Shown here piece by piece: positions 33,186 to 40,495 of a stretch of DNA of 64,000 nucleotides; within the stretch, counting starts at the first letter, position 1; the number at the start of each line of letters is the position of its first letter. The translations under genes were made by a program, and so were the position numbers. The notes under the pieces were generated by a model, which was not told the DNA's origin, made no database searches, and saw only the letters and a program-made list of their open reading frames with translations. This DNA is from Streptomyces sp. ALI-76-A (GTDB lineage Bacteria > Actinomycetota > Actinomycetes > Streptomycetales > Streptomycetaceae): NCBI RefSeq assembly GCF_030287445.1, contig NZ_JASVWB010000002.1, forward strand, positions 3,162,001-3,226,000, written 5' to 3'.

Positions 33186-33875
33186 ATGCCACTGCCGAAG
33201 CCGCGCCGGCCCCGTCTGCCGCGTACCCGGACCGGGCGGCGGCGGCTGGTGCAGGCCGTGATGGCCGGGTGCGTGCTGGCGCTGCTGCCGGCCACCTGGC
33301 TGTACGTCGGGACCGGCGACCGGCTGCGCACGACGGCCGACGTGCCGCGCACCGAGGTCGCCGTCGTCTTCGGCGCGGGCCTGTGGGACGGGGAGCCGTC
33401 GCCGTATCTCGCCCACCGGCTGGACGCGGCGGCCACGCTGTACCGGGAGGGCCGGATCGAGGTCGTCCTCGTCACCGGCGACAACAGCCGCGAGGAGTAC
33501 GACGAGCCCGACGCGATGCGCGCCTACCTCACGCGGCACGGGGTCCCGGACGCGCGGATCGTGAGCGACTACGCGGGTTTCGACACGTGGGACTCCTGCG
33601 TCCGCGCGAAGAAGATCTTCGGTGTCGAGGAGGCCGTGCTGATCAGCCAGGACTTCCACATCCGGCGGGCCCTCGCGCTGTGCCGGGCGGCGGGCGTCTC
33701 CTCGTACGGCGTCGGGGTCGCCGCCGAGCACGACGTGACCTGGTACTACGGGGGCACGCGGGAGCTCTTCGCGGCGGGGAAGGCCGCGCTGGACGTGGTG
33801 TTCCGGCCGGATCCGCGGTTCCTGGGGCCGAGGGAGCCGGGCGTGGCGCGGGCGTTGGCGGCGCCGCGCGGATAG
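33186..33875 (+). CDS. SanA/YdcF-type DUF218 membrane protein
   Basis: A 229-residue protein with one N-terminal membrane anchor (VQAVMAGCVLALLPATWLYV) and a DUF218 domain: VAVVFGAGLWDGEPSPYLAHRLDAAATLYREG, VLVTGDN, DYAGFDTWDSCVRAKKIFGVEEAVLISQDFHIRRAL. This is the SanA/vancomycin-sensitivity branch, linked to envelope permeability. GGGAGG precedes ATG 33186. It is divergent from the chelatase gene and upstream of nasA, but a 131-bp gap with its own control site separates it from nasA. Confidence 0.85.
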   Translation: MPLPKPRRPRLPRTRTGRRRLVQAVMAGCVLALLPATWLYVGTGDRLRTTADVPRTEVAVVFGAGLWDGEPSPYLAHRLDAAATLYREGRIEVVLVTGDNSREEYDEPDAMRAYLTRHGVPDARIVSDYAGFDTWDSCVRAKKIFGVEEAVLISQDFHIRRALALCRAAGVSSYGVGVAAEHDVTWYYGGTRELFAAGKAALDVVFRPDPRFLGPREPGVARALAAPRG

Positions 33876-33956
33876 GGCGGCGGATCGACCGGCGGGCGGG
33901 CCGCCCCGGGCCTCACGGTGGCCGGGCGGCCACGAGGAGGTCGCCGTCCCGGCCGT

Positions 33957-33994
33957 GTAACACGCAGCCGCCCGGCGCGTAACACGGGCGAAGC
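33957..33994 (+). promoter_or_regulatory. Candidate GlnR box upstream of nasA
   Basis: GTAAC-n6-CCGCC-n6-GTAAC-n6-GAAGC at 33957-33994. The 11-bp periodicity and order match the Streptomyces GlnR array gTnAC-n6-GaAAC-n6-gTnAC-n6-GaAAC, with both a-sites exact and the first b-site poor. The last element is 12 bp before the nasA start. Confidence 0.6.
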
Positions 33995-34006
33995 ACGCTG
34001 AGCAGC

Positions 34007-36160
34007 ATGCAGAACTCCGTGACGCCCACGCACTGCCCTTACTGCGCCCTGCAGTGCGGGATGAACCTGACGCCGGCGCCGGACGGGACCGTCGAGGTCG
34101 GTGAGCGTACGGACTTCCCGGTGAACCGGGGTGCGCTGTGCGGCAAGGGCCGTACGGCGCCGGCGGTGCTCTCGTCCCGGGTGCGGCTGACCTCCCCGCT
34201 GGTGCGCTCCGGGGGCACCCTGGTGCCGGCCTCCTGGGAGGAGGCGCTGGACCGGATCGCCGAGGGGCTGTCCCGCACACGCAGGGACCATGGCCCGGAC
34301 GCGTGCGGGGTGTTCGGCGGGGGCGGCCTGACCAACGAGAAGGCGTACACGCTGGGCAAGTTCGCACGGGTGGTGCTGGGCACCTCGCAGATCGACTACA
34401 ACGGGCGCTTCTGCATGTCGTCCGCGGCGGCGGCCGGGATCAAGGCCTTCGGCCTGGACCGCGGTCTGCCGTTCCCGCTGGAGGACATCCCGAGGACGGG
34501 CTGTGTGATCCTCGTCGGTTCCAACCTCGCGGAGACCATGCCGCCGGCCCTGCGGTTCTTCAGCGAGCTGCGGGAGAACGGCGGCACCCTGATCGTCATC
34601 GACCCGCGCCGCACCAGGACCGCCGAGCAGGCCGACCTGCACCTGGCGCCCCGCCCGGGGACGGATCTCGCGCTGGCGCTCGGCCTGCTCCACCTGGTGG
34701 TCGCCGAGGGCCGGGTCGACGAGGCGTACGTCGCCGAGCGCACGGCCGGCTGGGAGGACGCCCGGGCGGCGGCGATGGCGCACTGGCCGGAGTACGTGGA
34801 ACGGATCACGGGGGTGTCCGTTCCACAGCTCCGGGAGACCGTGCGGATGTTCTGCGAGCCGGAGCACGCGATGGTGCTCACCGCCCGGGGCCCCGAGCAG
34901 CAGTCCAAGGGCACGGACACCGTGGGCGCGTGGATCAACCTGTGCCTGGCCACCGGCCGGGCGGGGCGCCCGCTGTCCGGGTACGGCTGTCTGACCGGGC
35001 AGGGCAACGGGCAGGGCGGACGCGAACACGGGCAGAAGGCCGACCAGTTGCCCGGCTACCGCAAACTGGACGACCCGGCGGCCCGCCGCCATGTCGCCGA
35101 GGTGTGGGGCGTGGACCCGGACAGCCTGCCCGGGCCGGGGCGCAGCGCGTACGAGCTGCTGGACGCGCTGGGTTCGGACATCAAGTCGCTGCTGCTGATG
35201 GCGTCGAACCCGGTGGTGTCGGCGCCGCGCGCCGCGCACATCGAGGAGCGCATCAGGTCGCTGGACTTCCTGGCGGTCTGCGACGTGGTGCTGTCGGAGA
35301 CGGCGGCCCTCGCGGACGTCGTCCTGCCGGTCACGCAGTGGGCGGAGGAGACGGGCACCGTGACCAACCTGGAGGGCAGGGTGCTGCTGCGCAAGCAGGC
35401 GATCAGCCCGCCCGAGGGCATCCGCAGCGACCTGGAGGTCATGCACGAACTGGCCGGCCGGCTCGGCGTGGAGAAGGGCTTCCCGACCGACCCGGAGGAG
35501 GTCTTCGAGGAGCTGCGCCGAGCCAGCGCGGGCGGTCCCGCGGACTACTCCGGGATCACGTACCGGAGGCTGGCGGAGGAGAACGGCGTGTTCTGGCCGT
35601 GCCCGGCACTCGACCCCGGCGACAGCGAGGACGCCTCGCTGGACGCCCGCGGACACGACGACCCGGCGCAGGACGACGGCGTCCTCGGCGGCGCGCACCC
35701 GGGCACGCCCCGGCTGTTCCTCGACCGCTTCGCCACCCCGGACGGCCGGGCCCGGTTCGTGCCCGTCTCGCACCGGGCCATCGCCGAGGAGCCCGACGCC
35801 GAGTACCCGGTCCTGCTGACCACCGGCCGGGTGGTGGCGCAGTACCAGTCCGGCGCCCAGACCCGCCGCGTGGACGAGCTGAACGCCGCCGCGCCCGGCC
35901 CGTTCGTGGAGCTGCACCCCCGGCTGGCGGAGCGGCTCGGCGCGGCCGAGGGCGACCCGGTGGCCGTGGTCTCCCGGCGGGGCCGGGCGGTGGCACCGGC
36001 CCGGATCACGACGTCGATCCGCCCCGACACGGTCTTCATGCCCTTCCACTGGCCCGGCGAGGGCCGCGCCAACACCCTCACCAACCCGGCCCTGGACCCG
36101 ACCTCGCGGATGCCGGAGTTCAAGGCGTGCGCGGTGCGGCTGGAGGCGGTCCGCGCGTGA
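34007..36160 (+). CDS. nasA: Assimilatory nitrate reductase catalytic subunit
   Basis: A 717-residue Mo-bisMGD oxidoreductase. The N-terminal [4Fe-4S] ligands are Cys10, Cys13, Cys17 and Cys45 (HCPYCALQCG...GALCGKG). The molybdopterin core follows, with CSSAAAAGIKAFGLDRG-like active-site loop near 140 and GCLTGQGNGQGGREHGQKADQLPGYR near 330. The C-terminal beta-barrel (about 590-710) has TTGRVVAQYQSGAQTRR. No signal peptide, so it is cytosolic, reducing nitrate to nitrite. It lacks a C-terminal BFD cluster, so needs a separate electron donor, plausibly the flavoprotein at 40496. The GlnR-like array immediately upstream fits nitrogen control. Confidence 0.92.
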   Translation: MQNSVTPTHCPYCALQCGMNLTPAPDGTVEVGERTDFPVNRGALCGKGRTAPAVLSSRVRLTSPLVRSGGTLVPASWEEALDRIAEGLSRTRRDHGPDACGVFGGGGLTNEKAYTLGKFARVVLGTSQIDYNGRFCMSSAAAAGIKAFGLDRGLPFPLEDIPRTGCVILVGSNLAETMPPALRFFSELRENGGTLIVIDPRRTRTAEQADLHLAPRPGTDLALALGLLHLVVAEGRVDEAYVAERTAGWEDARAAAMAHWPEYVERITGVSVPQLRETVRMFCEPEHAMVLTARGPEQQSKGTDTVGAWINLCLATGRAGRPLSGYGCLTGQGNGQGGREHGQKADQLPGYRKLDDPAARRHVAEVWGVDPDSLPGPGRSAYELLDALGSDIKSLLLMASNPVVSAPRAAHIEERIRSLDFLAVCDVVLSETAALADVVLPVTQWAEETGTVTNLEGRVLLRKQAISPPEGIRSDLEVMHELAGRLGVEKGFPTDPEEVFEELRRASAGGPADYSGITYRRLAEENGVFWPCPALDPGDSEDASLDARGHDDPAQDDGVLGGAHPGTPRLFLDRFATPDGRARFVPVSHRAIAEEPDAEYPVLLTTGRVVAQYQSGAQTRRVDELNAAAPGPFVELHPRLAERLGAAEGDPVAVVSRRGRAVAPARITTSIRPDTVFMPFHWPGEGRANTLTNPALDPTSRMPEFKACAVRLEAVRA

Positions 36161-36506
36161 CGGCCCGGGGGTGACGCTCCGCGGGCGCCGGCTGCCGAAG
36201 GCCGGCGTCGACCGTCGCACAGCAGTCGACGAGGCCGGTCGCGGGCCCCGGCCGGTCGCGGCCGTCCCCCGGGACAGGACGGCCGTCACCCGTTCACACC
36301 CGCGCGCCACACCCTTCGGCACCTCTTTCGCGCCACCCCGCCCAGACCCCCGTGACCAGCCGAAACACCACCCGGATCGGCCCTCGGCGCCCGGTGTCTG
36401 ACACCCATTCACCCTATTTCTGACGCTCCCTCAGGAAGCGGTCCGGGCCCGCTGCCCCTTTCCTCGAAAGGGCAGTCCCCCACCGAAGAAGCTCAAGGGA
36501 GCACCG
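36161..36506. other. Intergenic region after nasA
   Basis: 346 bp with no convincing gene. It holds the probable nasA terminator (36186-36207) and, near the right end, a small hairpin CCCTTT-CCTCG-AAAGGG (36455-36471) in the likely leader of the next gene. Confidence 0.6.
36186..36207 (+). terminator. Probable nasA terminator hairpin
   Basis: CGCCGGC (36186-36192) pairs with GCCGGCG (36201-36207) over an 8-nt loop, 26 bp past the nasA stop. No T-tract. Confidence 0.55.
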
Positions 36507-37028
36507 ATGCGACGTACCGCCCGCCTGCTGACCGGCACCGCGCTCGCCGTGGCCGCCGCGGGCCTCGGCGCCGCCCCCGCGTCCGCCGACGACACCGCCG
36601 GTCTGCGGGTGTACCCGTCCTCGGCCGTGCCCGGCGGGCAGGTCACGGTGAACACGGCGGGCTGCGGGGACGGCGGTACCGCGGGCGGTGACGCCAGCGC
36701 GGTGGGCGCCGGTGCCTTCACACTGGCGCCGGGCACGCACGAGGGCGAGGCGAGCGGGCGGTTCCGGGTGCCGCCGAGCGCGCAGCCGGGGACGTACGAG
36801 ATCGTCGCGACCTGCGCGGAGGACGGCCGGCGGGTGACGGGGGACCTGGTCGTCACGCTGACGTCCCCGCGCGAGCAGGTGTATCCCCGGGGAAGTGTCA
36901 AGACGGGGGTCGGCGGCGCGTTGGGCCCCGATCCCGTACGGACCGCGGCCGGTGTGGCGGCTCTCGCCGTCGCCGCCGCGGGCGGTACCTGGCTCCTGCA
37001 TCGCCGGGCGAGAGGCGACGGGATCTGA
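36507..37028 (+). CDS. Secreted, C-terminally anchored protein; likely sortase substrate
   Basis: A 173-residue exported protein. Signal peptide about 1-28 (ARLLTGTALAVAAAGLGAAPASA); an immunoglobulin-like middle domain (LRVYPSSAVPGGQVTVNTAGCGDGG...GTYEIVATCAEDGR) with two cysteines likely to form a disulfide; a C-terminal tail YPRGSVKTGVGGALGPD, a hydrophobic helix and a basic end (LLHRRARGDGI). That layout is a cell-wall sorting signal, but no LPXTG is present; SVKTG is the best-placed pentapeptide. The next gene is a class F sortase, 121 bp downstream. AAGGGAG precedes ATG 36507. Confidence 0.78.
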   Translation: MRRTARLLTGTALAVAAAGLGAAPASADDTAGLRVYPSSAVPGGQVTVNTAGCGDGGTAGGDASAVGAGAFTLAPGTHEGEASGRFRVPPSAQPGTYEIVATCAEDGRRVTGDLVVTLTSPREQVYPRGSVKTGVGGALGPDPVRTAAGVAALAVAAAGGTWLLHRRARGDGI

Positions 37029-37149
37029 CGGACACCCTCCGCTGTCCGTCCGCCGGTACCGCGTGTCCCCTCCCCCTCCGGGTCCGACGCCCCTCGCGGC
37101 CCGGAGGGGGAGCGGACCAGCCAGTAGAGCCAGTCAGAGAGGGGTCGCC

Positions 37150-37779
37150 ATGCGCAGGGTCGGCAACGCCGCCATGGCGGGCGTCACCGCGGTCGCCCTG
37201 TGGACCGGGGCCTGGCTGCTGCGCAGCGGCGCTGAGACGCACCCCCCGCCGCAGCCGTCCGCCGCGCAGGCGCACGCCGGCCGCGGCGCCGGGCGGCCCG
37301 CGGCGCCGGACGCGCCCGCGCTGCCGCCCTCCCCGCCCGACCGGATCCGCATCCCCGCGATCCGGGTGGACGCCCCCCTGACGGGTCTCGGGCTCACCCC
37401 GTCCGGCAGCCTCGACGTCCCGCCCGCCGCGCGCGAGAACCTCGCCGGCTGGTACGAGGCCGGCACCACGCCCGGGGAGACGGGCACCGCGATCGTCGCC
37501 GGGCACGTCGACAACGCCGACGGTCCCGCCGTCTTCTACCGCCTCGGCGCGCTGAGGAAGGGCGCCGCCATCGAGGTGGACCGGCGGGACGGCACGGTCG
37601 CCGTCTTCACCGTGCACGCGGTCGAGGTGCACGGGGCGAGGAACTTCCCCGACGAGAAGGTGTACGGGGCGTCCGCGCGGCCCGAGCTGAGGGTGATCAC
37701 CTGCGGCGGCGGCTACTCACGGACCACCGGCTATCAGGGCAACGTCGTCGTCTTCGCGCACCTGACGGACACCCGCTGA
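37150..37779 (+). CDS. Class F sortase
   Basis: A 209-residue transpeptidase with an N-terminal membrane anchor (AAMAGVTAVALWTGAWLL), a Pro/Ala-rich stalk to about residue 60, and a sortase barrel starting DRIRIPAIRVDAPLTGLGL. The catalytic His119 is in VAGHVDN and Cys185 in RVITCGGGYS; Arg191 or a nearby residue would complete the triad. ATG 37150 follows GAGAGGGG; the longer frame from 36895 overlaps the previous gene and is rejected. It overlaps the 3' end of the convergent HxlR gene by 63 bp. Confidence 0.9.
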   Translation: MRRVGNAAMAGVTAVALWTGAWLLRSGAETHPPPQPSAAQAHAGRGAGRPAAPDAPALPPSPPDRIRIPAIRVDAPLTGLGLTPSGSLDVPPAARENLAGWYEAGTTPGETGTAIVAGHVDNADGPAVFYRLGALRKGAAIEVDRRDGTVAVFTVHAVEVHGARNFPDEKVYGASARPELRVITCGGGYSRTTGYQGNVVVFAHLTDTR

Positions 37780-38121
37780 GCCGACAGCCGCCGGGCCGTC
37801 CAGGATGTTCGTCCGCCCCCAGGCCCCCAGCGGTCCCAGCGCGTCGTTCAGGGACACCCCCCGAGGCGTCAGCGAGTACTCCACCCTCGGCGGTACCTCG
37901 TCGTACGCCTCCCGGTGCACGATGCCGTCCGCCTCCAGTTCCCGCAGCTGTGCCGCGAGCACCTTCTCCGTCACACCGGGCAGTTCCCTGCGCAGTTCGC
38001 CGAAACGGCACGGGCGCACGTGCAGCGCCCACAGGATCAGCACCTTCCACTTGCCGCCGATCACGTCCATCGCCGCGTCGATCCCGCAGACGTACGCCCC
38101 CGGCCGCCGTACGGTCGTCAT
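37717..38121 (-). CDS. HxlR-family transcriptional regulator
   Basis: A 134-residue winged-helix regulator: CGIDAAMDVIGGKWKVLILWALHVRPCRFGELRRELPGVTEKVLAAQLRELEADGIVHREAYDEVPPRVEYSLTPRG is the full HxlR domain, with the leading cysteine often used for aldehyde or redox sensing. ATG 38121 follows GGGAGGA. It is divergent from the imine-reductase-like gene, which it probably controls. The final 20 residues are encoded within the sortase gene on the other strand, so the last turn is poorly conserved. Confidence 0.88.
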   Translation of the reverse strand: MTTVRRPGAYVCGIDAAMDVIGGKWKVLILWALHVRPCRFGELRRELPGVTEKVLAAQLRELEADGIVHREAYDEVPPRVEYSLTPRGVSLNDALGPLGAWGRTNILDGPAAVGSAGVRQVREDDDVALIAGGP

Positions 38122-38215
38122 ACCGTCCTCCCTGCCTGGACTCTTTCCCCGTGGTAACCACCCACTCCGAAGTACGTACTTGAGCAGGCCGTTCCCTGCG
38201 ACGAGCCTAATCGCC

Positions 38216-39121
38216 ATGACCGACAACGCACCCGTCTCCCGTACGCCCGTCTCCCTTCTCGGCGCCGGTGCCATGGGCACCGCCCTGGCCCGCGCCTGGC
38301 TCGCCGCCGGACACCCCGTCACCGTCTGGAACCGCACCCCCGCCCGCGCCCGGGCCCTGGCCGCCGACGGCGCGACCGTCGCCGCCGGCGCCGCCGACGC
38401 GGTGGCCGCGAACCGCCTGGTGATCGCCTGCCTGCTCGACGACGCCTCGGTCGGCGAGGCCCTCGACGGCGTCGGCCTGACCGGGCGGGACCTGGTGAAC
38501 CTGACCACCGGGACACCCGCGCAGGGCCGGGAGCGCGCCGCGTGGGCGACCGCGCGCGGGGCCCGTTACCTGGACGCCGGCATCATGGCCGTGCCGCCGA
38601 TGATCGGGGTCGCGGACTCCGGGGCGTACGTCCTCTACAGCGGTTCCGCGGCGCTCTTCGAGGAGCACCGGGACACGCTCGCCGTCCCGGCCGGCACCCG
38701 GTACGTCGGCACGGACCCCGGCTTCGCCGCGCTGCACGACGTGGCGCTGCTGAGCGCGATGAACGGGATGTTCGCGGGCGTCGCGCACGCCTTCGCGCTG
38801 ATCCGCCGGGAGGACGTCGCGCCCGGGGCCTTCGCGCCGCTGCTGGTGTCATGGCTCACCGCGATGGCGCCGGCCGCGCACCAGGCCGCCGACCAGCTGG
38901 AGAGCGGCGACTACCGCAAGGGGGTCGTCTCCAACCTCGCGATGCAGGTCGCGGGGAACGCCACGCTGCTGCGCACGGCCGAGGAGCAGGGCGTGAGCGC
39001 GGAGTTGCTGAGGCCGTACCTGGACCTGATGGCCCGCCGCCTCGCCGACGGGCACGGCGACGAGGACGGCACGGGAGTGATCGAACTGCTCGACCTGCGG
39101 CGGGCCCGCCCGGCTGCCTAG
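38216..39121 (+). CDS. Imine-reductase-like NADP-dependent dehydrogenase
   Basis: A 301-residue beta-hydroxyacid-dehydrogenase-superfamily protein. The N-terminal Rossmann fold has SLLGAGAMGTALARAWLAAGHPVTVWNRTPARA (NADPH-type, NRT after strand 2). The segment LVNLTTGTPAQGRERAAWATARGARYLDAGIMAVPPMIG is typical of imine reductases rather than 3-hydroxyisobutyrate dehydrogenases. The all-helical C-terminal domain forms the domain-swapped dimer. Divergent from the HxlR gene. Natural substrate unknown. Its TAG stop lies in a perfect palindrome shared with the convergent permease gene. Confidence 0.85.
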   Translation: MTDNAPVSRTPVSLLGAGAMGTALARAWLAAGHPVTVWNRTPARARALAADGATVAAGAADAVAANRLVIACLLDDASVGEALDGVGLTGRDLVNLTTGTPAQGRERAAWATARGARYLDAGIMAVPPMIGVADSGAYVLYSGSAALFEEHRDTLAVPAGTRYVGTDPGFAALHDVALLSAMNGMFAGVAHAFALIRREDVAPGAFAPLLVSWLTAMAPAAHQAADQLESGDYRKGVVSNLAMQVAGNATLLRTAEEQGVSAELLRPYLDLMARRLADGHGDEDGTGVIELLDLRRARPAA

Positions 39122-39176
39122 TGCCGCGGCAGGCAACGTTCGCCCCGTCGGGCAAACGTTGCCTGCCGCGGCACTA
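39119..39176. terminator. 22-bp perfect palindrome supplying both convergent stop codons
   Basis: Arms 39119-39140 and 39155-39176 are exactly complementary over 22 bp, beginning TAGTGCCGCGGCAGGCAACG on each strand. An inner GCCC/GGGC adds to the stem. The first three bases of each arm are the TAG stop of the imine-reductase gene (+) and of the TauE-type permease (-). A very stable bidirectional terminator. Confidence 0.93.
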
Positions 39177-39956
39177 GGCCAGCCACTGCTCGTAGGCCAG
39201 GTTCGCCACCAGCGCGAACACCACGGTCAGCAGCACGAACCGGACGAAGCCGCTGCCCTGCTTCAGGGCCGTGTGCGCGCCCAGGGTGCCGCCCGCCAGG
39301 TTGAAGAGGGCCATGAGTGCGGCCAGTTGCCACAGGACCGTGCCCTGCCAGGCGAAGGTGGCCAACGCGCCCGCGTTGGTGCAGCAGTTGACGATTTTGG
39401 CGGTGGCGGAGGCGGTCACCAGGTCGAGGTGGAGGACCGCGGTGAGCGCCAGCACCAGGAACGTCCCGGTGCCGGGGCCGATGAGACCGTCGTAGAAGCC
39501 GATGCCGAGTCCGGCGAGGCCGATGGCCGCGAGGATCTGGCGGCGGGTGGCCGGGCCGGCGGCGGGGGCGGTGCCGAAGGCGGGCCGCAGGATCACGAAG
39601 GCGGCGACCGCGAGCAGCACCACCATGATGACCGGCTTGAGCACCTCCGTGCTCATCCCGGCGGCGAAGAAGGCCCCGCCCGACGAGCCCGCGAGGGCGG
39701 CGAGGCCGATGCGGACGGCGGTCCGCACGTCCACGGGGGCCTTGCGGGCGTAGGTGACGGCCGCGCCCGTGGTGCCGACGATGGCCACCGCCTTGTTGGT
39801 GCCGAGCGCGTACGCGGCCGGGGTGCCGGCCGGCAGCCCGAGCAGGAGCACCGGCAGCAGCAGGAGCCCTCCGCCGCCGACCACGGCGTCGATCCAGCCG
39901 GCCGCGAGGGCGGCGAGGCAGAGCAGAACGACCATGGTCAGCGATATCTCGGGCAT
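39174..39956 (-). CDS. TauE/SafE (TSUP)-family permease
   Basis: A 260-residue membrane protein with 7-8 helices and the family repeats AAGWIDAVVGGGGLLLLPVLLLGLPAGTPAAYALGTNKAVAI and IGFYDGLIGPGTGTFLV. Members export or import sulfite, sulfoacetate or related organic anions. ATG 39956 is the natural start; the open frame runs a further 430 bp upstream but with Pro/Thr-rich, non-protein-like sequence. Substrate unknown; its nearness to nitrite reductase may be chance, though siroheme enzymes also reduce sulfite. Confidence 0.85.
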   Translation of the reverse strand: MPEISLTMVVLLCLAALAAGWIDAVVGGGGLLLLPVLLLGLPAGTPAAYALGTNKAVAIVGTTGAAVTYARKAPVDVRTAVRIGLAALAGSSGGAFFAAGMSTEVLKPVIMVVLLAVAAFVILRPAFGTAPAAGPATRRQILAAIGLAGLGIGFYDGLIGPGTGTFLVLALTAVLHLDLVTASATAKIVNCCTNAGALATFAWQGTVLWQLAALMALFNLAGGTLGAHTALKQGSGFVRFVLLTVVFALVANLAYEQWLA

Positions 39957-40434
39957 GATCGCGACCCTAGGGACGGAATGAGTGCAGCGTCCACGGACCT
40001 GAGGGAGTTCTGAGGTTCGGCCGGGCCGGGCAGCTGTCGGTACCGGGGGCGGTGTCGGAGTGAGCGGTGTCGGGGGTCGGTCCGTGGGACGCACGCCACA
40101 TTCGCCGGCGCAGCGGGCTCCGGGTACGTCAGCCGCGCCCACCCCGGTGGCCGCCGCCGCGGTCACGGGGACGCCCGGGCTCCGGTCGCGGCTGGCCGCC
40201 GGAGGGGCGGAACCGGGATGTTCCGGACGGTGTCCGTCGCCGGCCCCTTCGCGCGTGAGCTGGTCGGATCCGGCCCAGGGAGGCCCCTCCCCGCCGCCGG
40301 TCGTAGACGATGTCCGCTGCACGGATACCGGAAGTCCCGGGGGCCCGGCCCGGGCGCGCCGGGCCCACCTCACAGCGCTCTCCGGCACCCCCTCCGAACC
40401 CTCACACCCGTCCGCGTCCCTCGCTGAGGGCAGC
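39957..40434. other. Intergenic region with strong hairpin upstream of nir operon
   Basis: About 480 bp without a convincing gene. The notable element is GGGCCCGGC (40341-40349) against GCCGGGCCC (40358-40366), a perfect 9-bp stem with an 8-nt loop about 70 bp before the GlnR-like array. It could be a leftover terminator or a leader structure. Confidence 0.5.
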
Positions 40435-40472
40435 GTTCCTCGCGGGAAACAGTCGTGATGCGACCGGGTAAC
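40435..40472 (+). promoter_or_regulatory. Candidate GlnR box upstream of the nir operon
   Basis: GTTCC-n6-GAAAC-n6-GATGC-n6-GTAAC at 40435-40472, with exact 11-bp periodicity. GAAAC and GTAAC match the GlnR b- and a-site consensus; the other two are degenerate. It ends 24 bp before the flavoprotein start. Confidence 0.6.
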
Positions 40473-40495
40473 ACCGGCACCGCAGGCTCGTGGAC

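Noticed and set aside
39957..40388. N-terminal extension of the TauE-type permease
   Set aside because: The extra 140 residues are Pro/Thr/Gly-rich and lack membrane or domain pattern; ATG 39956 begins the first helix.
40060..40458. Small plus-strand frames before the nir operon
   Set aside because: They end inside the GlnR-like array and have Pro/Arg/Gly-rich non-family sequence.
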